Positions 10,701 to 20,999 of a stretch of 64,000 nt of DNA are shown here, piece after piece (the first letter of the stretch is position 1; each line of letters starts with the position of its first letter). The notes under the pieces are model-generated. The model ran no database searches. It had not been told where the DNA came from and saw nothing but the letters and a program-made list of their open reading frames with translations. Location: the NCBI GenBank assembly GCA_947359465.1, contig OX375872.1:140689608-140753607 (forward strand), in the 5' to 3' direction. The DNA comes from Metellina segmentata. Taxonomy: Eukaryota > Arthropoda > Arachnida > Araneae > Tetragnathidae. Both the position numbers and the translations under genes were made by a program.

Positions 10701-13700
10701 AATACATTACTGCAAGTGAAATTAACATTGTAATAATTAATTTTCCTGGTCATGATGAAATGATATACTAATTATTGTATCTTTAATCAAGCCTCCTGTA
10801 ACTGATGACCCTGTTAGCAGTCACTTCTCACTAATTTACATTTTTTGAATTCCCTATACCTTGAAATAAGGCTCACTTCACTAGCTCATTTTTGAACAGC
10901 ATGTGGGAATGTTGTTTTCAAAAAAGAGCTGAAGGCTAGGCAGGTTCAATTTCTATAACTACCTTAGGTGTATTTGTTTCTTCTGTGTCAGAATACAATA
11001 GAATTTACAAAGTATAGAAATGGGGAAACAGTAAAATATAGTGACACTTAATAAGTATCTCTTAAACCATGGACACATGGATCACAAACATTTTTACAAA
11101 TTTCTTTTTTAATAATATTTAAGCATTATTTTAACAGATCAATTTTCCTTATTTGCTTGTTAATTCTAGAATGCAATGTATTTTATTTTCATTTTTAGTT
11201 GGATTCACTTGATTTTAAATAATTGAGTAAAAACTAATTTTTACACTGCTTATGCATATTGTTATGTATATGTTTTATATTTTTTTATGAGAATTATATT
11301 TTCAGTTATGTACATGACAAATGCATTTCAGACACACTCCCCTTAACATCCTGGTCCTGGTCCCTTAAATTTCATATTTTGATAAGTTTGTATTAAAAAG
11401 CATTAATTCAAGACTGCTTTTATATTTATGTGTATTATGTCTATTTGTAGCTGGAGTTCAAGCAGTTACAGTATTAAGTGTTCAGCAGTGTGGTCCTTAT
11501 CCAATGCAAGTGACTTGCCCACATTGTTCTGCTCATGTTATGTCAGAAACTACCGCTTTGCCTGGATTGTTAACATGGCTATTAGCTGGTGGTTTGGTTC
11601 TGTTAGGGTTTGTATGAATTTTTTTTTTACAATTGACTAATTTTTACATCTGGTGTACTCTGCATTTTGTGATTAGTTTCAATTACCATATCTGTAGCTT
11701 GTGTTACAGTAACCAACTTTCAGCCATGAATTTAAGGAAGATTTAGTCAACAAATTTTGTGTATTTTTAGTGGAATGGATAATTATTTTATTGAATGGAT
11801 ATTTAGCAAAACAAATAATTACGACTACATAATATACAACTCACAAAATATAATAAAAATTTATAAATTTACATGTTCTTATCTAAGTGATGTTGCAGTA
11901 CTTGCAAAACCTACTAAACATTTTTTCTTATGACAGTTTCAAAAATTCTTTACAACTACCTTCAATTACTTGCTACCATAAGTTCTGACTTATTTTTTTT
12001 CTAAGCTGTTTTGATTTCTCAGATGAGTTCATTTATTGCTCATCAGTGAAAAAAACTCATGTGCATTTGAGCCTGGTTTCCTTGAAACAAAACCCAAGAT
12101 CTTATTAAGGTTTGGCACATCAATATGTTTCTTAAATCACTGAAAATATTGAACCAATCATGTTCCGTTTCCTGTTCACAAACCGGAAATGTATATTCCA
12201 CTTTCGATTAGTATATACTGAACTTTCTATTGATTATTACAGGTAATTTTTTGATGTTTCTAGATTTGTATATCTGTATCTATATTAATGGCAGTTTATA
12301 TTGGAATGTATTTAGCAGGAATAATGTATTATTTAAATTTCACAATTTTGATTGTTAATGAAATATACAAGAGGAATAGAATGATGGAAGAATGGAATAA
12401 AGAATAAAATGAAAAAAGTAAACTCTACAGCATTAAATAAGTTTTCTATCCTCAAAGTTAGTTATTCTAGCAATTATATGTTATTTCACGATATCTCTCA
12501 ACTGAAGGGATAAGTAGATTAAATCATTTACACAGTGTTGTGTTATGTGCTATTGACAGCTCATTATATTAAACAAAATAAATCTAGACTAAACAAGATG
12601 AAATAACTGACATTCGATTATTCAGTTTCTGTGTTCTGTATTTTCCACTATGCATAAAACTTTTTCTAAAAAAATTCTTGGCAATTTGACCTTTAAAAAG
12701 CAGGACAAAAAGTTACTTCAAAGAATTTCCACAAAAATGTTTTTATGAAAGCTATACACCAACCTTTCCAGATTTTCTAGGAAGTCTTACAAGAAAATGG
12801 TTGTTTTCTTATCTTTTGGGAAAATAAATGCATGTGGGAAAAATATTTCCAAAATTTTTCTTATGGGAGAAAATGTTCAAATTAGCCACCATGCTGTGAC
12901 AACCATGAAAGAAAAATATTAGATTCAAAAGTTCCTAGATTTTGATAAAACCTAGGACTATTGGGCATGAAAAATCAAGTTTTTTTTTTAGAAAACCATT
13001 AAAAACATTTTATTGTTAATTTTTTTTTTTGTATTTCTGACAGCATTTAAATTATTGGTTACACCAAGTTGGAAATGTCTCCAAGAGTATAATAGCAGTA
13101 GAGTGCATGGTTATTTTAGTTTTGTTTTGAAAGGCTTTTAAAAAGCCCAATTTTACCTTTAATATTTTTTTATCTTGAGAAATTATTTTTAAGCATTTTC
13201 CTTTTAACTTTTCCATCAGGAATTAAGTTTGCATCTACAGTTGGTTTTTATTCAGGAAACAACCTTAGAAAAATTAGATATTTTGCAAGAATTGATACGT
13301 TTAAAATATTTTGTTTTGTAAAATTTTTCTAGATTTGTTGTTTATTAGAATTCTTAGGGGTAGTTGTGGGTGGGGAGATTGAAATGAATTTTTTTAACAA
13401 AATTAACATTTACCTTCAGTAAATTATTTGTGAATTTTTCTGAACAGGAGTTTTGTATTTACTTAAAGTCAGAAGATAATATTTTGGTACTAATTACATA
13501 AATTAAATATTTTCTTCATAACTTTTTTTGAGATATTTAAAAAATATCCAATTTTTAAGATTTCTGAATTGTAATATGCTAATTTTCAAAATGGTTAATG
13601 AAATTTATATTATTTATTGAAATATTAGAGTGTTTCAATAGATGCTCCAAAGTATTATGGATTACCTGGTTAAGAATTTTCTTCATAGTTATTTTGATAG

Positions 13701-15158
13701 CACTGTATACACAGTTGTTAAGATACATAAGATTTATGTATGTTAATATTGTGTATTGGCATTGTTTTTTATGTTGTAGAAAATCTAGATTTCTTAAATT
13801 TGATTATATCAGATTTCTTAGACATGGTACCAACTAGGCAGATTGACATCGTACCAACTGGTACCCTGTCAGAAACTGCAAAGAGAATTTCAGTCATGAG
13901 GATACTTAAATTGTCTCCCAACTCTCAATGCCATATTTTTATGGAAAAATTACAGATTCTATCAGCATTTATAATCAGACCCAAAGTTACAAGTTTTCAA
14001 ACATTGTAAATCAAATAAAACTGGTAGGCTTTACACCACAGATTAAAATCAGAATCAATTGGCCAGTAAATCAGTACTGGTTAGAGAAAAAACAATTGAA
14101 CTCCTTATTTGTTTACTCAATATTGTTCTTACTTTAATAAAGAACTTTATAATCAATATTAACCATGTCATTGTAAAAATTCGTCATAAGAAATATTTGC
14201 TCACCTCCATGGACGACTGTCGACTTCATGTTGGAACTTAGCCATGGAGGTGACATTTCAATGCTTGGACCACATTTATGCCTAACCTAAAACAATCCCT
14301 GCCATGTGCTTTGATATACAGACTTTTTTTGTAAAATTTCTAACTATCTGTTGAAAAAAGTTCAGTAATAAATGAAACAATATTAAGTTAAAAAATGCCA
14401 TGGAGTGACATTGTTATGAGAATAAAAATGACATTGTTAAAAGAACTCATAAGTTTTCTAAGTATAAATATATGAAACAGACAAAATATTACTTACTATT
14501 GAGTCTAAGATATCTTACTGTAAAGATGGCTCATTAGAGCTTCTTGTAATTACACTTTCAGACATGTACTACCTTCTAGTAGACTTTTGTAAAGGTTATT
14601 TATATTATATGCAGAGCTGACAAAAATAGTAGGGACAAAGGAATTTACTGAATTTTCAACATTAAATTTAACTAAAAATATAATAATTTCAAGTGCGCTG
14701 TGTGAAAATAAAACTCTTAACATTAAATAGAGCTACTAAATACTTTTTAAGTTTCAGCTATATCTTAACCTAGAAACAGGGTTAGGGACAACCATGGAGA
14801 TGACATTTTCCATGGTTAATTTACTTTTTTAATTATTTCAGAATGACCCTTAAGAACTATTCTTGAATAACAATAAAGTATTTTACTGTTTGTATGTATG
14901 TCTAAAAATTGCGATTTTTTAAAAGTATAGATGATAATGTGAATTATTTCCTGTAGTGCTTTATTATTTTTGGAAATTATTTAAAAGTGAGAAATGTAAA
15001 TAAAAGACTGATATTATTTGTAATCTAGTTATTTCATATTTAGGTGCTGGGTTGGGTGTTGCCTGATTCCATGTTGTGCTCCAGAATGCCAAGATATTGA
15101 ACATCGATGTCCAAATTGCAAACAGCATTTAGGTACTTTTAGACGCATCAATATTTGA
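6166..15158 (+). CDS. LITAF-domain membrane-associated zinc protein (five coding exons, 169 aa)
   Basis: The five exons join in frame (103+78+57+157+115 nt) to a 169-residue product. LITAF-family proteins sit on the cytosolic face of late endosomes/lysosomes and act in endosomal trafficking and degradation. Here residues 1-80 are proline/tyrosine rich and include PPPY at 12-15, a PPxY motif for WW domains of NEDD4-type ubiquitin ligases. The C-terminal LITAF domain has CPHC at 102-105, a hydrophobic segment at about 118-142 that should dip into the membrane, and HRCPNC at 152-157. Together these form the split zinc site. The protein ends TFRRINI. Length and layout are normal for the family. 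The ATG at 6166 is preceded by a possible acceptor at 6149-6150, implying an upstream untranslated exon. Which LITAF paralogue this is cannot be decided here. Confidence 0.9.
7540..8541 (-). pseudogene. Degenerate copy of a repetitive arthropod ORF family (function unknown)
   Basis: Minus-strand frames read, in order, SSHELKDLIRDLDKSKSKTE (about 8330-8270), a CRLFIDALKPSIKVVLLYN region (about 8110-8060), IPIGHAVYMKETYDNLKLLL (about 8030-7970) and SNEQCERFHQDIAKIKHRYQ (about 7930-7870). This order matches a multi-copy protein family I recall as 'uncharacterized' in many arthropod genomes. A middle block is missing and frames shift, so it is a dead copy. I do not know its biochemical function. 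It lies antisense inside intron 1 of the LITAF-like gene. The tail towards 7540 (CTGGGCAACAAAATTTC) probably belongs to the same repeat. Confidence 0.5.
7699..7748. repeat. (TA)n microsatellite
   Basis: About 25 perfect TA dinucleotides lie inside intron 1 of the LITAF-like gene. Confidence 0.95.
9585..9662 (+). CDS. LITAF-like gene, coding exon 2
   Basis: This exon encodes residues 35-60 plus one base, a proline-rich segment containing VHPPPPGGVPVFPMAPG. The acceptor AG at 9583-9584 restores the frame left by exon 1 (G+CT). A second AG at 9593-9594 would shift the frame. The donor is GTTAGA, a weaker match than those of exons 1 and 3. Confidence 0.8.
9663..10507 (+). other. Intron 2 of the LITAF-like gene
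   Basis: This intron of about 0.85 kb is bounded by GTTAGA and TTTAAAG. It is AT-rich and I see no other feature. Confidence 0.8.
10508..10564 (+). CDS. LITAF-like gene, coding exon 3
   Basis: This short exon encodes residues 61-79 (GYYPPTSQTVVVNTPTGTQ) plus one base. YYPP and TVVVNTP strings are usual in the linker ahead of the LITAF domain in insect members. The acceptor is TTTAAAG and the donor is a strong GTAAGT at 10565. Confidence 0.85.
10565..11450 (+). other. Intron 3 of the LITAF-like gene
   Basis: This intron of about 0.9 kb runs from GTAAGT to CTATTTGTAG. Nothing else is recognised in it. Confidence 0.8.
11451..11607 (+). CDS. LITAF-like gene, coding exon 4 (first zinc knuckle)
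   Basis: This exon encodes residues 80-131 plus two bases. It carries VTCPHCSAHVMSETT with the first Cys pair (102, 105) and the start of the hydrophobic segment LLTWLLAGGLVLLG. The acceptor is CTATTTGTAG and the donor is GTTTGT at 11608. Confidence 0.9.
11608..15043 (+). other. Intron 4 of the LITAF-like gene
   Basis: This 3.4-kb AT-rich intron ends at CATATTTAG. It contains a hairpin-forming inverted repeat at 14,202-14,252 and related CCATGGAG motifs. The open frames at 13,598-14,241 overlap one another in different frames and look like chance. Confidence 0.8.
14202..14252. repeat. Perfect 11-bp inverted repeat (CACCTCCATGG / CCATGGAGGTG)
   Basis: The two arms at 14,202-14,212 and 14,242-14,252 are exact reverse complements around a 29-base loop. 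Variants of CCATGGAGRTGACATT recur at 14,242, about 14,399 and 14,792 in the same intron, so this may be the remnant of a small foldback element. No regulatory role can be inferred. Confidence 0.6.
15044..15158 (+). CDS. LITAF-like gene, coding exon 5 (second zinc knuckle and stop)
   Basis: This exon completes a split Gly codon and encodes residues 133-169. It includes CWVGCCLIPCC (end of the membrane-dipping segment), HRCPNCKQHLGTFRR with the second Cys pair (154, 157), and a TGA at 15,156. The acceptor is CATATTTAG. Confidence 0.92.
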
Positions 15159-15560
15159 ATTCTTTACTCTTTACAAAAGTATGTGTGATTTTTCGTATCT
15201 TGAAATGAAACTGGGGATCTTATTGAAAGTGACAGGAGTGTGTATTATGGAAAAGAATATTTTTTATCTATATTTTATTCTAGTGCTATGAAAAAATTTG
15301 TATTTCCCAACTTATACCATGTATATAAATATATGATTTTTTCTTATCTCTAAATTTTTAAATGTGATATTTATTAAAATTCATCATAACGTAGTTTTAA
15401 ACTACTTTTAATATTTTGTATGGAACAAATTACTCAATAGATATAAACATATAATGTAAGGTAATGCTTTTGAAAGCCTTTCACATTTTTCTAGCTTTTG
15501 TAATTTTTTTATGTTGTTTTCCAGCCAAAATTAGATCACATTAAAAATCTTTTAAATTTA
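15159..15560 (+). other. Probable 3' untranslated region of the LITAF-like gene
   Basis: No canonical AATAAA was seen shortly after the stop codon. ATTAAA at 15,540-15,545 is a candidate poly(A) signal. The true transcript end is unknown. Confidence 0.4.
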
Positions 15561-15790
15561 TATTTTATGCTTATGACCATAATTCAAATTGCTCCAGGCC
15601 TAATACTATTTAGCAAATTTTGAGACCCATTTACCTTAAACATCATGGTTTAAAAAAAAATTTAATTCACATTTTATGACTGTTTTTCTGTTAAATTTCG
15701 GAATTTCTTTACCTTTTGTAAACTTATAGTGATTGCTGTACTGACCTAGCTATCCACAACAGAGTAGTTGAATATTCTTACTACTCTCAT

Positions 15791-16095
15791 TCACATGAAA
15801 GTAATTTCTTTATATTTTAAGAATTTGAAGTAAATTCGTGACAGGTTCAGAAAGAATTGCATAAAAATGGAAAAATGGAATCTATGCTGTTCATCAGTAA
15901 GTTTCTGTATGTGTTGCTGATTTACATTTGAGGATCTCAGAAAACCTAAATATTCTTTCCTAACATTCTCACTCACTTTCTGTACATAGATATATCTCTT
16001 CACTATACTTGTTCCATCTATTTGGTCCAAATCGTATGTATCATTGTTTGGGAGACTGCAAAAACATTGATGGTGTCAGCACTTGAAATTCAGGA
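15791..16095 (-). pseudogene. BEL/Pao integrase C-terminal fragment
   Basis: A minus-strand reading with one frame change contains LTPSMFLQ (about 16,085), then DLDQIDGTSIVKRYIYVQK and EYLGFLRS. This is the pattern after the integrase core in BEL/Pao polyproteins (TPSMFL, then DLDHLD, then a run ending in EYLG). It resembles the C-terminus of the large BEL element at 18.35-26.4 kb but is a separate, isolated scrap. Confidence 0.6.
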
Positions 16096-16147
16096 TCTTC
16101 TGATGTTTCTGGGACCTTAAGCGTTTCTGCACGACGTCACATGTTTC

Positions 16148-16324
16148 TTAACAATTCCGAAGGCTTCCTAACACCAAATGAGACACGACAAAATTGAATT
16201 TAGTCATAGATTCCGTAATTGGTTTTGGAACCGCTAATTTAAATTTGCTTTCACACATTATAAACCAAACAGCAGGATCTGATTTATTATATACAGGCAT
16301 TTGAACTGCACCTACCTCAGACAT
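16148..16324 (-). pseudogene. Retrotransposon gag N-terminal fragment
   Basis: A 58-codon minus-strand frame starts MSEVGAVQMPVYNKSDPAVW and continues through FIMCESKF and TKFNFVVSHL. The D-P-x-x-W-F ... E-S-x-F ... T-K-F-x-x-V-x-x-L pattern is that of retroelement Gag proteins of the arthropod Ty3/gypsy type. It stops just before the BEL integrase scrap, so the two are remnants joined by deletion or insertion. It is too short to classify firmly. Confidence 0.45.
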
Positions 16325-16329
16325 TATGC

Positions 16330-16755
16330 AAAATATTGGTATATTCCAGGAGAGTAGACAGACACTGATGAATTCTCAAAGAATTGTTTCGAAAACAAAA
16401 TCAAATCCAAAAATGGAAGCATTTAGATGGGATCATATTCATGATGAATAACAGTTCAAATCTATTTCATTTTAGTAGAAAACAGTCCACATAGTCACCC
16501 CTTGTTAGTTGTGTTTTGGAGGTGTGTAAAATGATACGACCCACAGTTAAAAGGTTAGAATACGAACTATTTTATTTCGTTGCTCCTATTCGTTGCCAAC
16601 GCAACTTACATAAATGCAGTTTTCGTAAAGGAATTTTGAATATTTGATGTGGCACCAAAAACGTACTTTTATACATACGGAGCACAAGCGACACACAAAT
16701 CATGCAGTGCAGTCCACTCAAAGGCGTTTACGAGATGTGAGGAAGTCAGTGCGGT
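16330..16755. other. Non-coding stretch, no feature recognised
   Basis: No open frame with a recognisable motif and no repeat boundary was found between the gag scrap and the phosphofructokinase retrocopy. Confidence 0.45.
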
Positions 16756-16756
16756 C

Positions 16757-17326
16757 CGTTTAGAAAAGATGGGTGAGAATTTTAGAAAGTGTTCGCAGAC
16801 GTTTCCACCATTTTGATTCAGGTATCCTGTGGTTGAAATCTGCTTCTTGTCTCAAGTTCTGCACAGGTGTGAAATTGTATTGCCTTTTGACCAATCCTAG
16901 CAGAACTGCAATCTTTTGATCCTTGCTGAACACTTTGTTGTCTGTTTGAGCATTTGATTCCACCTGTTTGATCAGCCAATCAACAGCTTTGGCAGCTAAT
17001 TTGGTTCCAAAGCTTCTGTCAAATGTGGAAGGACTACTGCCCTATTGCATATGGTCTAAAATATTCATTCGTGTGCTGAAGATGTCCTTTCTTTCTGAAT
17101 ACAAGCAGAAAATAAAATCGGTTGTATAATTGCTGTTCGCCATTTCATTTCTCACAATGAGTCCTCTGTGGTTTCCCTTGGCCATTTTGGCCTGCATGTG
17201 ATAAACATCTCCAATTAAGTCCCTGATGGAAAAGTGCTCTTCATATATGTAGGCAGCATCTACACCTCCTGCCAGTCCGGCAACAGTGGCAAAAATATGT
17301 TTCCTAACCTTAACGCCATTTTTTTC
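16757..17326 (-). pseudogene. 6-phosphofructokinase retrocopy fragment, copy 2
   Basis: On the minus strand this 570-bp unit encodes [58 protein letters not shown], a stop, FDRSFGTKLAAKAVDWLIKQ, then VLLGLVKRQYNFTPVQNLRQ and HRIPESKWW before a terminal stop. The order matches the C-terminal half of animal ATP-dependent 6-phosphofructokinase, the glycolytic enzyme that phosphorylates fructose 6-phosphate. The stop after HMQ sits where the family has a glutamine (CAG to TAG). It is uninterrupted by introns and lies among retroelements, so it looks like a retrocopy. It starts abruptly in the protein and is followed in tandem by copy 1. Confidence 0.8.
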
Positions 17327-17896
17327 CGTTTAGAAAAGATGGGTGAGAATTTTAGAAAGTATTCGCAGACGTTTCCACCATTTTGATTCAGGTATCCTTT
17401 GGTTGAAATCTGTTTCTTGTCTCAAGTTCTGCACAGGTGTGAAATTGTATTGCCTTTTGACCAATCCTAGCAGAACTGCAATCTCTTGATCCTTGCTGAA
17501 CACTTTGTTGTCTGTTTGAGCATTTGATTCCACCTGTTTGATCAGCCAGTCAGCAGCTTTGGCAGCTAATTTGGTTCCAAAGTTTCTGTCGAATGTGGAA
17601 GGAATGCCCTATTGCATATGGCCTAATATATTCATTCGTGTGCTGAAGATGTCCTTTCCTTCTGAATGCAAGCAGAAAATAAAATCGGTTGTATAATTGC
17701 TGTTCGCCATTTCATTTCTCACAATGAGTCCTCTGTGGATTCCCTCAGCCATTTTGGCCTGCATGTGATAGACGTCTCCAATTAAGTCCCTGATGGAAAA
17801 GTGCTCTTCGTGAATGTAGGCAGCATCTGCACCTCCTGCCAGTCCTCCAACAGTGGCCAAAATACGTTTCCCAACCTTAATGCCGTTTTTTTTTCC
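17327..17896 (-). pseudogene. 6-phosphofructokinase retrocopy fragment, copy 1
   Basis: This is the same 570-bp unit as the neighbouring copy with a few percent divergence: [43 protein letters not shown], stop, FDRNFGTKLAAKAADWLIKQ, VLLGLVKRQYNFTPVQNLRQ. It shares the premature stop after HMQ, so that mutation predates the duplication. Just ahead of GLAGG the sequence runs from KVGKR straight to ILATV. The family usually has about a dozen more residues there, including the conserved Met-Gly-Gly region, so it carries a deletion as well. It is not a functional enzyme. Confidence 0.82.
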
Positions 17897-17954
17897 TTGA
17901 GAGAAAAGATAAAAGAAAATGGAACAAGTCGTCACTTTAAAAATTGAAGTCAAG

Positions 17955-18340
17955 TGTGACAGAGGTTCTTGTACCTATAAATGACTTCACAAACTTGGAA
18001 ATCCTAACCAAAACATTTATTTCAGGTTTGACGTACAGAAAAACGATATGCTACATAACAGAAATCAGAATTCTAACTGAGGAAACAATTGTTCTTATTC
18101 TTAAACTGAAACTCCGTCGAGTTGAGTTGTTCCACCTTCTTTTCACTAACATTAATAATTACCGCGACACTCCCACCTTTTGCGTTTACATTCTATGGGG
18201 AAACTCTCAACTCTGTACGGTCTACTGTTTCAAAGATCTAGACGTTTGACGGAACAAATCTCACGGTCAAGTTATGTTATTCCCACAATAGATTCTTGAC
18301 TGCAGCTATATTCAGACTTCTCCAGGTTCTCACGATCTTT
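17955..18340. other. Non-coding stretch between PFK retrocopy and BEL element
   Basis: The expected 3' LTR of the BEL element (minus strand) should lie about here, but I cannot find sequence resembling its 5' LTR. Nothing else is recognised. Confidence 0.4.
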
Positions 18341-18349
18341 AATGCATTA

Positions 18350-18877
18350 AAGTTGTTTCTCCTTTCTTTTTGGATTTTTTTTAAATTCTAGAAGCAATTT
18401 GCTCTTAAAAATTCTGTCAGGAATTTGATTATATCGCAAGTGCGTGCAGCCTTAGGAATTCGACATTCTCAATTTTAAGCTACACAAGACGAACAGATCC
18501 ATCTTTTCCTGAGAAAATCTATTATTTTCCCTAATGGCCAGTTCAAACGCTTTTTGTTGTTAACTTCGACCAAAACAACTTCTACTGTGAATTTGTGGCT
18601 TTTATTGGTCTTTCTTGTTTGTAGTCTAAGCTACCCTAAATATTCTAATCTGCAATGATTTCGAAGATGCTCCCAATGTTTCATCCAATAGAGCTGCCTC
18701 TTTTGTAGACTCGATGATTCAAATGGTCAAGATCAGAAACACCACTTTCTTTGACCTCTCATAAAAACATAGATGGTGTTATGGGATCAAAATCGTTGTC
18801 CTCAGAGATGTAGGCTAGAAGTCTTGAATTTAAAACCTCTTCACAGTCACAGAGGACTGTGTTCATTTCTTCATATC
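18350..18877 (-). pseudogene. BEL/Pao integrase C-terminal region
   Basis: The minus-strand frames give RYEEMNTVLCDCEEVLNSR, DFDPITPSMFL, then (shifted) KESGVSDLDHL and a basic NWPLGKIIDF stretch near 18,530. This is the BEL integrase tail (YEE-x-x-T-V-L, INSR, TPSMFL, DLDHL, WPLGK). Stops and frameshifts are frequent after 18,760. It is separated from the integrase core by a 700-bp LTR insertion. Confidence 0.75.
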
Positions 18878-19577
18878 TGTTGAGAACTAAGACATATAAA
18901 CGAACTGTATCCAATATAATCTTTAACTTTATTATATACACTTAAACACGAAAAGGACAATTAACTATGGTCATAAATCATGCAAATACTACATATAACA
19001 CAAGTAAATAATACAATAAGGATTTGGATGAACCATGAGAATTTATGTCTAAATAATAATCGTATTTTGACTCACCGAATTCTGCTCAGCAATCATAAAG
19101 ACTTGATTTCGATTTGCGGCTAATAAATAAGACTGGCTAATTAAAAGCGTGATTTCTTTTCTGAACAAAAGGCTTTGACATTACGCGTCATCAGTTTCTG
19201 CTTCCTTCTCTCGATTTTTACTTACTATTCTGACTCGAACTAAATTCTCATTGGTTGATCGTTCACATTGATATATAGTGCCATCTTGTGGCTAGATAGA
19301 AACTGAACAGTATCTTAAGGATGCTCTACCCAAGACTTTCTTTAGAATTCTGCTCAGCAATCATAAAGACTTGATTTCGATTTGCGGCTAATAAATAAGA
19401 CTGGCTAATCAAAAGTGTGATTTCTTTTCTAAACAAAAGACTTTGACATTACGCGTCGTCAGTTTCTGCTTCCTTCTCTCAATTTTTACTTACTATTCTG
19501 ACTCAAACTAAATTCTCATTGGTTGATCGTTCACATTGATATATAGTGCCATCTAGTGGCTAGACAGAGACTGAACA
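18878..19577 (-). mobile_element. Solo LTR inserted in the BEL integrase, with internal tandem duplication
   Basis: The insert begins TGTTGAG and ends CTGAACA on the + strand (so TGTT...AACA on either strand). It is flanked by ATATC (18,873-18,877) and GTATC (19,578-19,582), a 5-bp target duplication with one difference. The integrase frame resumes on either side. On the minus strand a TATATA lies near the start and AATAAA near the end, as in an LTR. A 268-bp block (19,310-19,577 against about 19,042-19,309) is duplicated. The duplication carries a short piece of integrase coding sequence with it, so it happened after insertion. Without it the LTR would be about 432 bp. Confidence 0.7.
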
Positions 19578-19609
19578 GTATCTTAAGTATGCTCTACCCA
19601 AGACTTTCT

Positions 19610-20371
19610 TTAGAAGATCTTTCACAAGTCCAATGAGATGCTCTCACCAGCCTCCCCACCATGGAGCTGATGGTGGAATAAATTTCCAGGTTATTTGTTT
19701 TATTTTTCCATCTTCATTGATACGTTTTCAATTAATACTCTGAAGTAGTTGATTGGCCCCCATAAAGTTTTTGCCATAATCTGAGTAAAAAATGGACGGC
19801 CTTCTACCACGAGCAATAAAACGTCTGAGTGCTAGCAGAAACCTGTCTGTCGATAGAGAAGAGACGAGTTCGAGATGAATTGCGTGGTACACGGCGCACG
19901 TAAAGAGCACAATCCACGTTTTGGTACGGTTAATCAGAAAAAGGGGGGGGCCCAGCCAGATCACCAGTCACTTAAAAAAACTGCTGCATCTCTTACATGA
20001 TCCCCTAGTAAAGGTGGTGAGTTCCATTTCCACTGGCTTGGCAGTAAAACGCTTGCAGAGGATGCAGTTGTTAAGAATCTTCCGAATAGACTTCCTCCCT
20101 TTCAATATCCAGTAGTTTTCTCTAAGTTGCACTATCAAAATTTGAACCCCACAGTGCATAGCTGTCTATGTTTATGTATAATTAAATTTGCCACTGCTGG
20201 GTGATCACCTGATCGAATCACTGGGTACTTAAAATCTTCAGTGTCTTGGCAGTAAATGGTTCGTTTCTTAACTCGCAATAAACCGTTCTCATCAGTTACT
20301 GGATTCAAAGAGCTTAACCTCTTATTGTAAGGTCCATTGAACACTTCTTGCTGTATCAAAAACATGAGCAA
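19610..20371 (-). pseudogene. BEL/Pao integrase zinc-binding and core region
   Basis: Three overlapping minus-strand frames give GLLRVKKRTIYC and PVIRSGDHPAVANLIIHKH (N-terminal part, about 20,290-20,160), CGVQILIVQLRENYWILKGR with CILCKRF (zinc-binding, about 20,155-20,040), and KTWIVLFTCAVYHAIHLELV...FYSDYGKNF (core, about 19,930-19,750). FIPPSAPWWGGW-like sequence follows near 19,660. The segments are in three different frames, so at least two frameshifts separate them. The family SDNGTNF motif reads SDYGKNF here. Confidence 0.82.
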
Positions 20372-20437
20372 ATTTTCAGCTTCTTTTAATTCGGAACAAG
20401 ACAGGTTTCGGTCTTTAAAGTGTTGACTTTTCTTGCA

Positions 20438-20830
20438 TTATTGCAGAATCTTCGGATCCAAGCAAACATTCGAATGGTTTTCAGATGAGAAGAGGCAAAT
20501 ACCTATAATACCAGTCATTTGTCTTCGACATACATCGTTGTGAGCTGACAAAACAGTCTGTCGTTTTTCAGCATTTATCAAATCTTCATCTGGTATCTCT
20601 GTGCTCTGCGGCCAATCTTCTTTGTCGTAAAGCCACATAGGCCCCTCCCACCATTTAATGAGTAAGAATTGCTCCACGGAGCATCCTCTGCTTGGAAGGT
20701 CTGCTGGATTCAATATTCCAGGAACATGCCTCCATTGTTCAACCTGTGTGAGAGCATGAATCTCCCAGACCTGGTTCCATACAAATGTTCCCCACTGATT
20801 ATCTCTTTTTATCCAGTTTAATGCAGTCAA
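20438..20830 (-). pseudogene. BEL/Pao RNase H / connection region
   Basis: A 130-codon minus-strand frame contains TALNWIKR, FVWNQVWEIH, WRHVPGILNPADLPSRGCS and LIKWWEGPMWLYDKEDWP. The NPADLPSRG and KWWEGPxWL strings are diagnostic of BEL/Pao polyproteins between RNase H and integrase. It is truncated by frameshifts on both sides. Confidence 0.88.
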
Positions 20831-20999
20831 TGAATTGCTCTAGTAGAAGACCTTTAAGTTAGGTATTTTAAAGTCTGCCACAACACACTCAGTCTGGCAT
20901 CTATACAACATGCTATTAATTCAAGACGCGGAATTGTAGTCTTTTTCAAAGGAGCTACTCTGGCACGGGACTGGATAAATCAGACTGTAACTTGTTGAT

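Noticed and set aside
13598..14241. Four overlapping + strand open frames of 60-89 codons in intron 4
   Set aside because: They overlap in different frames, share no recognised motif, have AT-driven composition, and lie inside an intron of a well-supported gene.
17954..18340. Search for the BEL 3' LTR
   Set aside because: No stretch resembles the TGTTGGAAAAG...ATATTCA LTR. I cannot call one.
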